A stretch of DNA of 64,000 bases from Scatosoma sp045655705 (GTDB lineage Bacteria > Bacillota > Clostridia > Christensenellales > Borkfalkiaceae). The DNA lies in NCBI GenBank assembly GCA_045655705.1, contig JAZOPU010000119.1:1-64000 (forward strand), written 5' to 3'. The translations under genes were made by a program, and so were the position numbers. Of this stretch, positions 16,697-25,742 are shown piece after piece; positions within the stretch are counted from its first letter, which is position 1, and each line of letters starts with the position of its first letter. The notes beneath the pieces were generated by a model. The model saw only the letters and a program-made list of their open reading frames with translations. It searched no databases and was not told where the DNA came from.

Positions 16697-19117
16697 ATGT
16701 TAAATACAAGTTTGATCGTACCCACCAAAGCAAAAGCCGACGAAAAAAACGTCGTTGTATGGAATTGTTACCGCGTGAGCGTGCTCTTTGATAGACTTTT
16801 TCGCATAGAACGCAGTGAAAAGGGCGTGTTTCGCGACGAAGCAACGCAATGCGTTTGGTATCGTAATATGCCTGCCGTAAAATACGCGCTAACTGTTCGT
16901 GGCGATATCGCCGTGATTAAAACCAACGCTTGCACGCTCGTTTTAAAACCCAAACGCAAGGATTGCCGTATTTGTCTATTCGACGACGTGGAACGAGAAA
17001 TTTCCAACGCTGGGAATTTGCTGGGCACAAGCCGAACGCTTGATGGTTGTAACGGAAATAAAATCGTGCCTTTTTCTTGGCTCAAACTTCCTGAAAACGC
17101 CAGCGACGAACTGCCATTAGAATACGGCGTATGTTCTCGCACGGGCGTGGCTGTGCTTGATGATAGCAATTCTCTTTCGCTGGCAAAAGACGGTACGTTC
17201 ACGGGCAAAAAAGCGAATGGTAGCGACGAATACGTGTTTGCATTCGGGAATGATTATAGGGGCGCATTGCGCGTGTTATATTCTTTGACGGGAAGTTCTC
17301 CGCTTATTCCAAGGTTCGCCTTTGGGAATTGGTGGAGCAGATACCACGATTATTCAGATAAAGAATATTTGCGGTTGATGGAGAAATTCCAAGATAACGA
17401 CGTACCGCTCACCGTTGCCACCGTGGATATGGATTGGCATTATTCCAAAACGCTCGACGAAGATTTTGAAATTACGAAAAAGGGTAGAAACACTTCCTTT
17501 TACGGCGGGAATAGCGGTTGGACGGGATATACTTGGAACAAACGGTTGTTTCCCGATTATAAAGCTTTTTTGCGGGAGTTAAAAAACAGGGGACTGCGCG
17601 TTACGCTCAATTTACACCCCGCCGAAGGGATACGCTGGTTTGAAGAAGCGTATCCAAAAATGGCACAAGCGCTTGGGTTAGACGATAAAAGCGGGGGATT
17701 GATTGCGTTTGATATCGCCAACCCTGATTTTGTCAACGCGTATTTTGATATTTTGCATAAACCCTACGAGTGCGACGGCGTGGATTTTTGGTGGATTGAT
17801 TGGCAACAGGGCACGCAGTCGGGAATAGACGGTTTTGATCCGCTTTGGGCGCTCAATCACTATCACTTTTTAGACCACGCCAGAAACCACGGGCAACCGC
17901 TTATTTTGTCTAGATACGCAGGCGTTGGCTCGCACAGGTATCCGATCGGATTTTCGGGCGATACGCTGATTTCTTGGGAAACGCTTGATTATTTACCCTA
18001 TTTCACAGCGACGGCGAGCAATATCGGCTACACCTTTTGGAGTCACGATATCGGCGGGCATATGTTTGGAAACGTAAGCGGGGAGCTATACGTGCGCCAT
18101 ATTCAGTTTGGAGTATTTTCGCCTATCAATCGTTTGCATTCGAGTGATGCCGCCGTGACCACGAAAGAGCCTTGGGCGTATGGCAACGGACGCGGAAAAA
18201 TCGCCATGGAATGGTTGCGTTTGCGCCATAAGCTGATTCCGTTTTTATATACCTGCGCCCACCGCACGCACACGGAAGGGATTGCCCTTATTGAGCCGTT
18301 ATACTACGAGTGGGATACGCCGATTGCCTACGAAATGCCAAACGAGTATCTCTTTGGCGGTCAGTTGTTGGTTGCACCCATTACAACGCCTATGCAAAAT
18401 GGATTTGCGAAAACGAAAGCTTGGTTGCCTGCTGGTACTTGGACGGATATTTTCACGGGCGATGAATACACCGTGTTAAAGGATAAAAGCTTTGAAATGC
18501 AACGCGATTTGGAAAGTATTCCCGTTTTGGCAAAAAGCGGTGCAATTTTGCCTTTTTCAGGCGATAGGGGGAATTCTTGCGCAAATCCCACGCTTTTGGA
18601 CGTTTGGGTGTATAACGGAAACGGGGAATTTACCTTATACGAAGACGGAAAAGATAAAAGAGAATTTTTTACGCATTTTGTGTCTTTATATAACGAAAAC
18701 GGGGAAGTGGGCACGCAAAAACTAACGGTGGATTGCCGTGGAGATTTAACTGTTTGTCCGCCCGAGCGCGTTTTAAAGATATCTTTCAAAAATATCGACG
18801 ACGGAGAAGTTTGTGTTTTTATAGACGGCAAGAAAACACAGGTAAAGGAAAAGCTTTGCGACCACGTTACGGTGGAAATTCCCTTTCAAGCGGAAAAGCG
18901 GTATGAGATTTGCGTAACCTTTAAAAAACGTAGCTTAATAGAAAAACTGCTCGTTCGGGCAAAAGGCATACTGCTCCACGCGGAAGGGGATAACGAAGGC
19001 AAAGCTTTGGCGTATACAAGGCTTTTAGAAGCGAAAACTCTGTCCGATTATAAATTACAAGTACAGCTTTGCGGTATGAGCAAGGAAATAAAACAAAGAT
19101 TATTAGAAATTTTATAA
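16697..19117 (+). CDS. GH31 family alpha-glucosidase
   Basis: Retaining glycosidase of family GH31 (alpha-glucosidase/alpha-xylosidase group), probably cytoplasmic since no signal peptide is seen. Order: N-terminal beta-sandwich, catalytic barrel with VDMDWHYSK, the nucleophile segment FWWIDWQQG (Asp about residue 366) and the acid/base segment IGFSGDT (Asp about 421), then beta domains. The last 70-80 residues form an extra predominantly helical tail beyond the usual domains. 806 residues. ATG 16697 has AGGGAC upstream and lies just after the promoter. The ABC transporter gene follows by 12 bases and may be co-transcribed. Exact linkage specificity is not evident. Confidence 0.92.
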   Translation: MLNTSLIVPTKAKADEKNVVVWNCYRVSVLFDRLFRIERSEKGVFRDEATQCVWYRNMPAVKYALTVRGDIAVIKTNACTLVLKPKRKDCRICLFDDVEREISNAGNLLGTSRTLDGCNGNKIVPFSWLKLPENASDELPLEYGVCSRTGVAVLDDSNSLSLAKDGTFTGKKANGSDEYVFAFGNDYRGALRVLYSLTGSSPLIPRFAFGNWWSRYHDYSDKEYLRLMEKFQDNDVPLTVATVDMDWHYSKTLDEDFEITKKGRNTSFYGGNSGWTGYTWNKRLFPDYKAFLRELKNRGLRVTLNLHPAEGIRWFEEAYPKMAQALGLDDKSGGLIAFDIANPDFVNAYFDILHKPYECDGVDFWWIDWQQGTQSGIDGFDPLWALNHYHFLDHARNHGQPLILSRYAGVGSHRYPIGFSGDTLISWETLDYLPYFTATASNIGYTFWSHDIGGHMFGNVSGELYVRHIQFGVFSPINRLHSSDAAVTTKEPWAYGNGRGKIAMEWLRLRHKLIPFLYTCAHRTHTEGIALIEPLYYEWDTPIAYEMPNEYLFGGQLLVAPITTPMQNGFAKTKAWLPAGTWTDIFTGDEYTVLKDKSFEMQRDLESIPVLAKSGAILPFSGDRGNSCANPTLLDVWVYNGNGEFTLYEDGKDKREFFTHFVSLYNENGEVGTQKLTVDCRGDLTVCPPERVLKISFKNIDDGEVCVFIDGKKTQVKEKLCDHVTVEIPFQAEKRYEICVTFKKRSLIEKLLVRAKGILLHAEGDNEGKALAYTRLLEAKTLSDYKLQVQLCGMSKEIKQRLLEIL

Positions 19118-19129
19118 CAGGTAACACGA

Positions 19130-20860
19130 ATGAAAAACGTAAGAAGATTTTTTAAATATTACAAACCGCACAAGAAAATGTTCATAACCGACCTGATTTG
19201 CTCGTTTGCGATATCCGTTTGCAATATGTTCTATCCAATGATTGCGCGCAATATTATGAACGATTACGTTCCCAACGGCAATTTGCAATTATTGCTCACT
19301 TGGGCAATCGTGCTTGCGGGAATTTACGCGTTAAAATGCGTTTTGACCTTTATCGTAGGGTATTGGGGACACGTTTTAGGCGTGCGGATTCAAGGGGATA
19401 TGCGACGGGATTTATTTCGCCACGTGGAAACCTTGTCCTATGCCTTTTTCGACGAAAATAAAACGGGGAACGTGATGTCAAGAATCGTCAACGATCTTTT
19501 TGAAGTGTCCGAGCTTGCGCACCACGCGCCCGAAGATTTATTCAATTCGTTTATTTCCATTATCGGTGCACTCGTGTTGCTTTCGCTGATCAATGCGTGG
19601 CTGTCGCTGATCGTATTGTGTTATATTCCGTTTATGATCTTTTTTGCGGCAAAAGCGCGTGGAAAAATGAATCACGCGTTCGACGAATCGCGCAAAAAAG
19701 TGGCGGTGCTGAATGCGGAAATTGAATCGTCCGTTTCCGGTGTACGCGTTACCAAAGCGTATAACGCACAAGTAAAAGAATGGGAAAAGTTTGATGGTGT
19801 GAACGAGCAATTCAAGCAGGCAAGGAAACAGGCGTATCGCGCGATGGGCGGTTTTCACGCAGGAATGGGGGCGTTTAACGATTTTTTGTATTTGCTTGCG
19901 TTGGTTTCGGGTGGGCTGTTGTTCTTTTTTGGGAAAATAACCGCTCCCGATTTCACAGCATATATTCTATATATCACAATGCTACTTACACCCATTCGCA
20001 CGATCGTGTCGCTCTTTGAGCAAATCCAAGACGGTATGACGGGTTTTAAACGCTTTTGCGAGCTTATGGACACGCCGTCGGAATATGAGCCGAGCGTACC
20101 CGTTGAAACGGATTTGGACGGCGATATTGTCTTTGAAAACGTCAATTTTGCCTATAAGAAACAAAAAGACGAAGGAACGGGCGACGTTTTAAACGGCGTT
20201 TCATTCACGGTTAAAAAAGGCAAGACGATTGCACTCGTCGGGGCTTCGGGCGGTGGAAAAACAACCATTTGTCATTTGCTCCCGAGATTTTATTTGCGGG
20301 ATAGCGGTAGGATTTCGATTGGCGGGGTGGATATCAACGACGTAGCTTCCACGACCTTGCGTGAAAAAATCGCCGTGGTGCAACAGGACGTGTTTTTGTT
20401 TTCGGGGAGTATACGGGATAATATCATGTACGGCTCGCCCGATAAAACGGAAGAAGATATGCTGCTTGCCGCAAAACGTGCGAATATCCACGATTTCGTT
20501 TGTACGCTTCCAAACGGCTATGACACGGAAGTGGGCGAACGGGGCGTCAAGCTTTCGGGAGGACAAAAACAACGCGTTTCTATTGCCCGCGCCTTTTTGA
20601 AAAATCCCCCGATACTTATTTTAGACGAGGCGACGAGTGCTCTCGATAATATGACGGAAATGCAAATCCAAAGCGCGCTTTCAAAGCTTGCCAAAGGCAG
20701 AACGACGCTCGTTGTTGCGCACAGGCTTTCCACCGTGAAAAATGCCGACGAAATTCTTGTGTTGACGGACGGAAAAATCACCGAGCGTGGCACGCACGAA
20801 CAGCTCGTTAAATCGGGCGGTTTATATGCGGAACTTTATCGCTATCAATTTAAAGAATAA
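19130..20860 (+). CDS. ABC exporter, fused permease and ATPase
   Basis: Half-transporter of the MsbA/multidrug type: six membrane helices in the first 310 residues, then a nucleotide-binding domain with Walker A VGASGGGKTT (about 370), signature LSGGQKQR (about 474) and Walker B ILILDEATSALD (about 494), plus the H-loop VVAHRLST. 576 residues. It would act as a homodimer, since no second half-transporter is adjacent. Substrate unknown; the GH31 gene 12 bases upstream does not make it a sugar importer because the architecture is that of exporters. Ends at the bidirectional terminator 20857-20899. Confidence 0.93.
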   Translation: MKNVRRFFKYYKPHKKMFITDLICSFAISVCNMFYPMIARNIMNDYVPNGNLQLLLTWAIVLAGIYALKCVLTFIVGYWGHVLGVRIQGDMRRDLFRHVETLSYAFFDENKTGNVMSRIVNDLFEVSELAHHAPEDLFNSFISIIGALVLLSLINAWLSLIVLCYIPFMIFFAAKARGKMNHAFDESRKKVAVLNAEIESSVSGVRVTKAYNAQVKEWEKFDGVNEQFKQARKQAYRAMGGFHAGMGAFNDFLYLLALVSGGLLFFFGKITAPDFTAYILYITMLLTPIRTIVSLFEQIQDGMTGFKRFCELMDTPSEYEPSVPVETDLDGDIVFENVNFAYKKQKDEGTGDVLNGVSFTVKKGKTIALVGASGGGKTTICHLLPRFYLRDSGRISIGGVDINDVASTTLREKIAVVQQDVFLFSGSIRDNIMYGSPDKTEEDMLLAAKRANIHDFVCTLPNGYDTEVGERGVKLSGGQKQRVSIARAFLKNPPILILDEATSALDNMTEMQIQSALSKLAKGRTTLVVAHRLSTVKNADEILVLTDGKITERGTHEQLVKSGGLYAELYRYQFKE

Positions 20861-20899
20861 AAAATTCCGCCGAGCGAGTGCTCGACGGAATTTTTTATT
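20857..20899. terminator. Bidirectional terminator between the ABC gene and deoR
   Basis: A long hairpin (AAAAATTCCG-CGAGC arm with GCTCG-CGGAATTTTT arm), A-rich on the left and T-rich on the right, between two convergent stop codons; it can serve both strands. Confidence 0.85.
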
Positions 20900-21644
20900 C
20901 GGTTATGATTTGCGGAAGCTTTTCCACTTTAACGGTATTTGGAATGGTGTGGTTACTTACGATATAATCCACGTCGTTGAGTGAACAAAGATGGAATAGG
21001 GAAGTTTTTCCAAATTTCGTACTGTCGCAAAGGAAGACTTTTTTCGTGGCGTGCTTGATCATAGCTTTTCTAATCACGTTTTCTTCTTCAAAGCAGTCGT
21101 AAATTTCGCCGTTGTCGTCTACCGAGCGTGCGGAGAAAAAGGCGATATCCGCGTGGAAGTTTTTGATCATTTCTTCCGCATAGTGCCCAACGAGCACCGA
21201 ACGGTTAATTTCTTGAATGCACCCGCCCGTAGAATAGGCGGCGATATTATTTTTGGCGAGCAAAGAAAGCGTGTCCACACCGTTGGTGATTACGCGAATG
21301 TTTTTAAACTCGGAAAGATATTCCGCGATAAAAAATGCGGAAGTCGTGCCGTCAAGAAAAATTAAATCCCCGTTCTTAATCAGCTTAATGGCGGCGAGTG
21401 CCATTTTTTTCTTTTCAAAACTGTTTTCGTGCACGCGAAAAGTAAAGCTGGGGAAGAAATTATTATCATCGTTGAGTTGTGCACCGCCGTGCGTACGCGT
21501 TACCAAACCTTTCTTTTGCAAAAGATTTAATTTTCTACGCACCGTGGACGGACTTACGTATAATTTTTCCGCAAGCTCTTCAATCGTTGCATACTGCGTG
21601 TTTTGTAAAATTTCCAGGATTTCTTTTTCTTGATTTTCTTTCAT
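20895..21644 (-). CDS. DeoR family transcriptional regulator (GlpR-like)
   Basis: Repressor with an N-terminal winged helix-turn-helix (ATIEELAEKLYVSPSTVRRKL, about residues 17-37, family signature) and a C-terminal sugar-phosphate-sensing domain (FLDGTTSAFFIAEYL; VITNGVDTL). 249 residues, typical. Divergent from the GlpA-like flavoprotein operon; by analogy with GlpR the effector may be glycerol-3-phosphate, which is inference from context. A 7-bp inverted repeat at 21665-21682 just upstream of its start is a candidate operator. Confidence 0.9.
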   Translation of the reverse strand: MKENQEKEILEILQNTQYATIEELAEKLYVSPSTVRRKLNLLQKKGLVTRTHGGAQLNDDNNFFPSFTFRVHENSFEKKKMALAAIKLIKNGDLIFLDGTTSAFFIAEYLSEFKNIRVITNGVDTLSLLAKNNIAAYSTGGCIQEINRSVLVGHYAEEMIKNFHADIAFFSARSVDDNGEIYDCFEEENVIRKAMIKHATKKVFLCDSTKFGKTSLFHLCSLNDVDYIVSNHTIPNTVKVEKLPQIITE

Positions 21645-21664
21645 TGCTTTTGCTCGTTTTGCAA

Positions 21665-21682
21665 AAAATGAGCGGTCATTTT
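21665..21682. promoter_or_regulatory. Candidate DeoR operator
   Basis: Inverted repeat AAAATGA-GCGG-TCATTTT about 20 bases upstream of the deoR start, in the divergent control region shared with the flavoprotein operon. Confidence 0.45.
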
Positions 21683-21733
21683 CCGCAAAATTATCCTTTT
21701 TGTTTTCATAATTGCAAATTTTGTAAATTCACT

Positions 21734-21761
21734 TTGCTAATTTGCTTATTTATATTATAAT
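21734..21761 (+). promoter_or_regulatory. Sigma-A promoter for the GlpA-like operon
   Basis: TTGCTA (21734-21739), 16-bp spacer, TATAAT (21756-21761), about 50 bases ahead of the ATG at 21812. Confidence 0.6.
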
Positions 21762-21811
21762 AAAGAAAAAAGACCTTGTCAAGTTTTTTAAGGAAAAAAG
21801 GAAGGATAAAA

Positions 21812-23248
21812 ATGCAAAAGTTTGACGTAATCGTAATCGGCGGGGGTGTAATCGGGGGTACGCTTTTAAGAGAGCTTACAAAGTATCGGTTGCAAGCTTG
21901 TCTTTTGGAAAAGGAAAACGACGTTTGTATGGGACAAAGCAAAGCCAACAGCGGTATTGTACACGCGGGTTTTGACGCAGTGCCCGGCACGTTAAAGGCA
22001 AAATTTAACGTTTTGGGTAATCAAATGATGGAAAACTACACGAAAGAGCTTGGCGTGAAGTATGAAAATAACGGCTCACTCGTCGTTGCGTTTTCCGAAG
22101 AAGAAATGCAAACGCTACTCTCTTTAAAAGCGCGCGGAGAAGAAAACGGCGTTTTGGATATGGAAATTATCGATAAGGAAACACTTCGCGCGATCGAGCC
22201 GAATATTTCCGACGAAGCGGTGGGCGCGTTGCACGCAAAAACGGGCGGTATCGTTTGCCCTTACGGCTTGACGATTGCGGCAATCGGCAACGCGATGGAT
22301 AACGGTGCTAAACTTTTTACTGATTTTGAAGTAGTAAAAATCCAAAAGCAAGCGGACGAATTTATCGTTACTTCCGCGCTTGGCGATAGCGTTGTGGGCA
22401 AAATCGTTATCAACTGTGCAGGGCTTGCAAGCGGAAAGATTGCCAAGATTGCAGGAGATAACGACGTGGACGTCCGTGCAAGAAAGGGCGAATATATTTT
22501 GCTGGATAGAGAAAGCGGTGATTTTGTTTCACACACGCTTTTCTTCACGCCTACGAAAGCAGGCAAAGGTATTTTAGTTACGCAAACGGCAGATCATAAT
22601 ATCTTGCTTGGACCTACGTCGGAAGAAATGGACGAAGCTTCCACAAACACGACGGCGCAAGGGCTTTCGTTTGTCATTGAAAAAGTGAATAAAATGGTGA
22701 AAAATCCGCCTCTTTTCAATACGATCACTTCGTTTGCAGGCGTTCGCGCATACTGCACGCGCCACGATTTTATTATCGAAGAAAGCAAAACGGTCAAAGG
22801 CTTGATCCATTGTGCAGGGGTAGAATCGCCCGGACTTACTTCCGCACCCGCGATTGCAAAATTCGTTACGGAAGAGCTGGTTGGAAATATAATCAATCTT
22901 GAAAAGAACGAAAACTTTAACGGTATTCGCAAAAGCGAAGCGTATTTTAAGGATCTTTCCATAGAAGAAAAGAATGCGGTGATAGCAAAAGATCCCGCAT
23001 ACGGAAAGATTGTTTGCCGTTGCGAACAAATTACCGAAGGCGAAATCGTGCGCGCCGTTCGCGAAAACCCGCCCGCTAAAAACGTGGACGCGGTAAAGCG
23101 TAGAACGAGAGCGGGAATGGGTAGATGCCAAGGCGGATTTTGTCAACCGCACGTGGCGGAGATTATTGCAAGAGAACTTGGTATACCATTTGAAGAAGTA
23201 ACGAAAAACGGTGCGGGCTCTGCGCTCGTTATGGGGGTAAGCAAATGA
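21812..23248 (+). CDS. FAD-dependent oxidoreductase, glycerol-3-phosphate dehydrogenase (GlpA)-like
   Basis: Flavoprotein of the DAO/GlpA family with the FAD-binding motif VIGGGVIGGTLL at the N-terminus and SKANSGIVHAGFDA. The C-terminus carries a BFD-like [2Fe-2S] domain with four cysteines (VCRCEQIT, then GRCQGGFC). 478 residues from ATG 21812 (AAGGA upstream). First gene of a three-gene unit with overlapping stops and starts. The same trio (GlpA-like, FAD/NAD oxidoreductase, DUF1667) recurs in Firmicutes and Thermotoga and is predicted to oxidise glycerol-3-phosphate. No glpK or glpF lies in this window. Confidence 0.88.
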   Translation: MQKFDVIVIGGGVIGGTLLRELTKYRLQACLLEKENDVCMGQSKANSGIVHAGFDAVPGTLKAKFNVLGNQMMENYTKELGVKYENNGSLVVAFSEEEMQTLLSLKARGEENGVLDMEIIDKETLRAIEPNISDEAVGALHAKTGGIVCPYGLTIAAIGNAMDNGAKLFTDFEVVKIQKQADEFIVTSALGDSVVGKIVINCAGLASGKIAKIAGDNDVDVRARKGEYILLDRESGDFVSHTLFFTPTKAGKGILVTQTADHNILLGPTSEEMDEASTNTTAQGLSFVIEKVNKMVKNPPLFNTITSFAGVRAYCTRHDFIIEESKTVKGLIHCAGVESPGLTSAPAIAKFVTEELVGNIINLEKNENFNGIRKSEAYFKDLSIEEKNAVIAKDPAYGKIVCRCEQITEGEIVRAVRENPPAKNVDAVKRRTRAGMGRCQGGFCQPHVAEIIARELGIPFEEVTKNGAGSALVMGVSK

Positions 23249-24504
23249 AACAAACGTATGATATCGTGATTATAGGCGGTGGTCCTGCGGGGCTCGCCGC
23301 GGCGGTTTCCGCGTATGAAAGCGGAGTGAAAGATATTCTTATTTTAGAAAGAGAAGCAAGACTTGGGGGTATACTCAATCAATGTATACATAACGGCTTT
23401 GGATTAACGCGCTTTAAGGAAAGTTTAGCTGGTCCTGAATATGCCGCACGTTTCGTTGACGAAGTGCTTGCAAGGGATATCGACGTTATGAAAGAAACAA
23501 CGGTGCTCGCTCTTTCAAACGATAAAATCGTAACGGCAATGAACGAAGAATACGGTGTATTTACCGTTCAGGCAAAAGCGGTTATTTTAGCCATGGGCTG
23601 TCGTGAAAGAAGCCGTGGCGCATTGAACGTGGCAGGTAGCAGACCTGCGGGTGTATATTCGGCAGGTACTGCGCAAAAATACGTGAATATAAAAGGCTAT
23701 ATGCCCGGGAAAAGCGTTGTTATTCTCGGTTCGGGGGATATCGGCTTGATTATGGCAAGGCGTATGACTTTGGAGGGCGCAAAGGTACACGCCGTTTGTG
23801 AAATCATGCCTTATTCCAGTGGCTTGAAACGTAATATTGCGCAGTGCTTGGACGATTTTGATATTCCTCTTTATCTCAATCACACCATCACGAAAATTGA
23901 AGGTGAAGGACGCGTAACGGGCGTTGTCGTGTCCGAAGTGGACGCGAATAAAAAGCCTATCCCAGGCACGGAAATGCACTTTGATTGCGATACCGTTTTA
24001 TTCTCGGTTGGGCTTATCCCTGAAAACGAGCTGACGAAAGGTGCAGGAGTGCCCTTATCTCCCCGCACGCGCGGTGCGATCGTGTATCAAAACCGCGAAA
24101 CGCTCACAAGCGGTATCTTTGCTTGCGGTAACGTTTTACAGGTGCACGATCTCGTCGATTTCGTATCCGAAGAATCCGAGCTTGCAGGGGCTTGTGCGGC
24201 AAAATACGTGCAGGAAGGCGCAAAGGAGCGCGATAGCGTAGACGTTGTAAACGGTAAAAACGTGGGCTACGTCGTACCGCAAAAAATAGATAAAAACGAA
24301 AACGGACACGTGAAGCTGTTCTTCCGTGTTACCAATACCTTCCGTAACTGTAAAATCGTTGCAAAATGCGGAGACGAGGTGCTTTTGGAACGCAAGAAGA
24401 AAATCGTTGTTCCAGGTGAAATGGAAACGTTGTTATTAACGGAAGCAAAAATTGCCACGGTGAACGGGGCAATAGAAGTAGTGGTAGAGGAGGAATCGTT
24501 ATGA
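23245..24504 (+). CDS. FAD/NAD(P)-binding oxidoreductase, second subunit of the GlpA-like unit
   Basis: Pyridine-nucleotide-disulphide-type oxidoreductase without a redox CxxC: FAD motif IIGGGPAGLAAAV near residue 8 and an NAD-binding VILGSGDIGLIMARR at about 160. It probably takes electrons from the partner flavoprotein to an NAD or other acceptor. 419 residues. Its ATG overlaps the previous stop by four bases, and its own stop overlaps the DUF1667 start by four, indicating translational coupling and a complex. Confidence 0.88.
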   Translation: MKQTYDIVIIGGGPAGLAAAVSAYESGVKDILILEREARLGGILNQCIHNGFGLTRFKESLAGPEYAARFVDEVLARDIDVMKETTVLALSNDKIVTAMNEEYGVFTVQAKAVILAMGCRERSRGALNVAGSRPAGVYSAGTAQKYVNIKGYMPGKSVVILGSGDIGLIMARRMTLEGAKVHAVCEIMPYSSGLKRNIAQCLDDFDIPLYLNHTITKIEGEGRVTGVVVSEVDANKKPIPGTEMHFDCDTVLFSVGLIPENELTKGAGVPLSPRTRGAIVYQNRETLTSGIFACGNVLQVHDLVDFVSEESELAGACAAKYVQEGAKERDSVDVVNGKNVGYVVPQKIDKNENGHVKLFFRVTNTFRNCKIVAKCGDEVLLERKKKIVVPGEMETLLLTEAKIATVNGAIEVVVEEESL

Positions 24505-24845
24505 TTAAAACGCTTACTTGTATCGAATGTCCGATCGGCTGTGAAGTGGAAGTCACGTTAGAAGAAGGAAAAGTCGTCTTGGTAAAAGGCAATTCTTGCC
24601 CGCGCGGAAAAATGTATGCGGAAAACGAAGTAGTATGCCCTAAACGCGTCGTAACTTCTACCGTTAGGGCAAAAAGCGGGGAAATGATACCCGTAAAAAC
24701 GGATAAACCCGTTAAAAAGAGTGAAATATTCACCGTTATGCAAAAAATCAATCAAACGACCTGTGCATTACCCGTGAAAATCGGCGACGTGTTGGTTGAA
24801 AATATTTCCGAAGACGCCAACTTAATTGTGGCAGGAAACGCTTGA
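24501..24845 (+). CDS. DUF1667 domain protein
   Basis: Small cysteine-rich partner of the two flavoproteins. Four conserved cysteines are visible: CIECPIGCEVE (three) and GNSCPRGKMY, with a further VCPKRV; the spacing suggests an iron-sulphur or zinc site resembling the N-terminus of molybdopterin oxidoreductases. 114 residues. Overlaps the preceding gene by four bases (ATGA). Precise role unknown; likely electron transfer within the complex. Confidence 0.88.
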   Translation: MIKTLTCIECPIGCEVEVTLEEGKVVLVKGNSCPRGKMYAENEVVCPKRVVTSTVRAKSGEMIPVKTDKPVKKSEIFTVMQKINQTTCALPVKIGDVLVENISEDANLIVAGNA

Positions 24846-24881
24846 AAAATTTAAAAATATATGCTATGATATAGCATATAT
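24842..24881 (+). promoter_or_regulatory. Promoter of the HAD gene with an overlapping palindromic operator
   Basis: TTGAAA (24842-24847), 17-bp spacer, TATGAT (24865-24870). A perfect inverted repeat with 11-base arms (ATATATGCTAT at 24857-24867; ATAGCATATAT at 24871-24881) and a 3-base centre covers the -10 box and the start point. The -35 box overlaps the DUF1667 stop. Confidence 0.55.
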
Positions 24882-24899
24882 AATTGCATTGGAGATAGA

Positions 24900-25715
24900 A
24901 TGAAAGATTATTTTGGAAAAAACGCCGACGTACTGACGAAAAAGAAATTGTTTCTTTTTGATATGGACGGCACGATCTATCGTGAAAACGATCTTTTTGA
25001 CGGCGTGATCGAATTATTAGCAAAGATCAAAAATAGCGGGGGGAGATATGCGTTTATCACCAACAACCCTTCAAAATCGGTAAAAGACTACGTGAAAAAA
25101 TTACATCGTCTTGGAATTAAAGAAGTGAGTGAAGAAAACTTTTTCACTTCCGCACAAGCGGCGATGATGATTTTAAAAGAAAAAATTGGCGATGCCCTGT
25201 TGTATGCACAGGGCACGAAATCGTTTATAAAAGAGTTAAAGTCGGGCGGTTTTCGCGTAACGCAAAAATATACCGAAAACGCTGCGGCTGTGCTCGTTGC
25301 GTTCGACCCCGAGCTTACGGGCGAAAAACTGCGGACGACCTGCAAAATGCTCACGAAAAACAATATTCCCTACTATGCAACCAACCCTGATTGGGTTTGT
25401 CCCGTGGATTTTGGCGCGATTCCCGATTGCGGGTCTATGTGCGTAGGGATTGAATACGCAACGGGGAAAAAACCGATATTTATCGGCAAGCCTGAACCGA
25501 CGATGATTTTTGAACTTATGAAAAAGTTTGGCTATGAGAAACAAGACGTCGTGGTGATCGGGGATAGATTGTATACGGATATCGCTTCGGGTGTGAACGC
25601 GGGCGTGGATACCATTTGCGTGTTGACAGGGGAAGCTACCCTTGACGATATCGCAAAAGCAACCCCTAGCGACACACCGACGTTCGTGTTTGAATCGGTG
25701 AAAGATTTGATTTAG
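24900..25715 (+). CDS. HAD-IIA family phosphatase (NagD-like)
   Basis: Cytoplasmic phosphatase of the NagD/AraL/PGP group, the type that removes phosphate from sugar or glycerol phosphates. HAD motifs: DMDGTIYREN (nucleophile and acid Asp), TNNPSKS (motif II), GKPEPTM (Lys) and VVIGDRLYTDIASG (motif IV). A C2-type cap lies between motifs II and III. 271 residues, typical. GGAG precedes the ATG. It follows the glycerol-3-phosphate-oxidase-like genes but has its own promoter under a palindrome, so it is separately controlled. The substrate cannot be assigned. Confidence 0.9.
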   Translation: MKDYFGKNADVLTKKKLFLFDMDGTIYRENDLFDGVIELLAKIKNSGGRYAFITNNPSKSVKDYVKKLHRLGIKEVSEENFFTSAQAAMMILKEKIGDALLYAQGTKSFIKELKSGGFRVTQKYTENAAAVLVAFDPELTGEKLRTTCKMLTKNNIPYYATNPDWVCPVDFGAIPDCGSMCVGIEYATGKKPIFIGKPEPTMIFELMKKFGYEKQDVVVIGDRLYTDIASGVNAGVDTICVLTGEATLDDIAKATPSDTPTFVFESVKDLI

Positions 25716-25742
25716 TAAATTATAATATAAGGAGTAAGGAAA

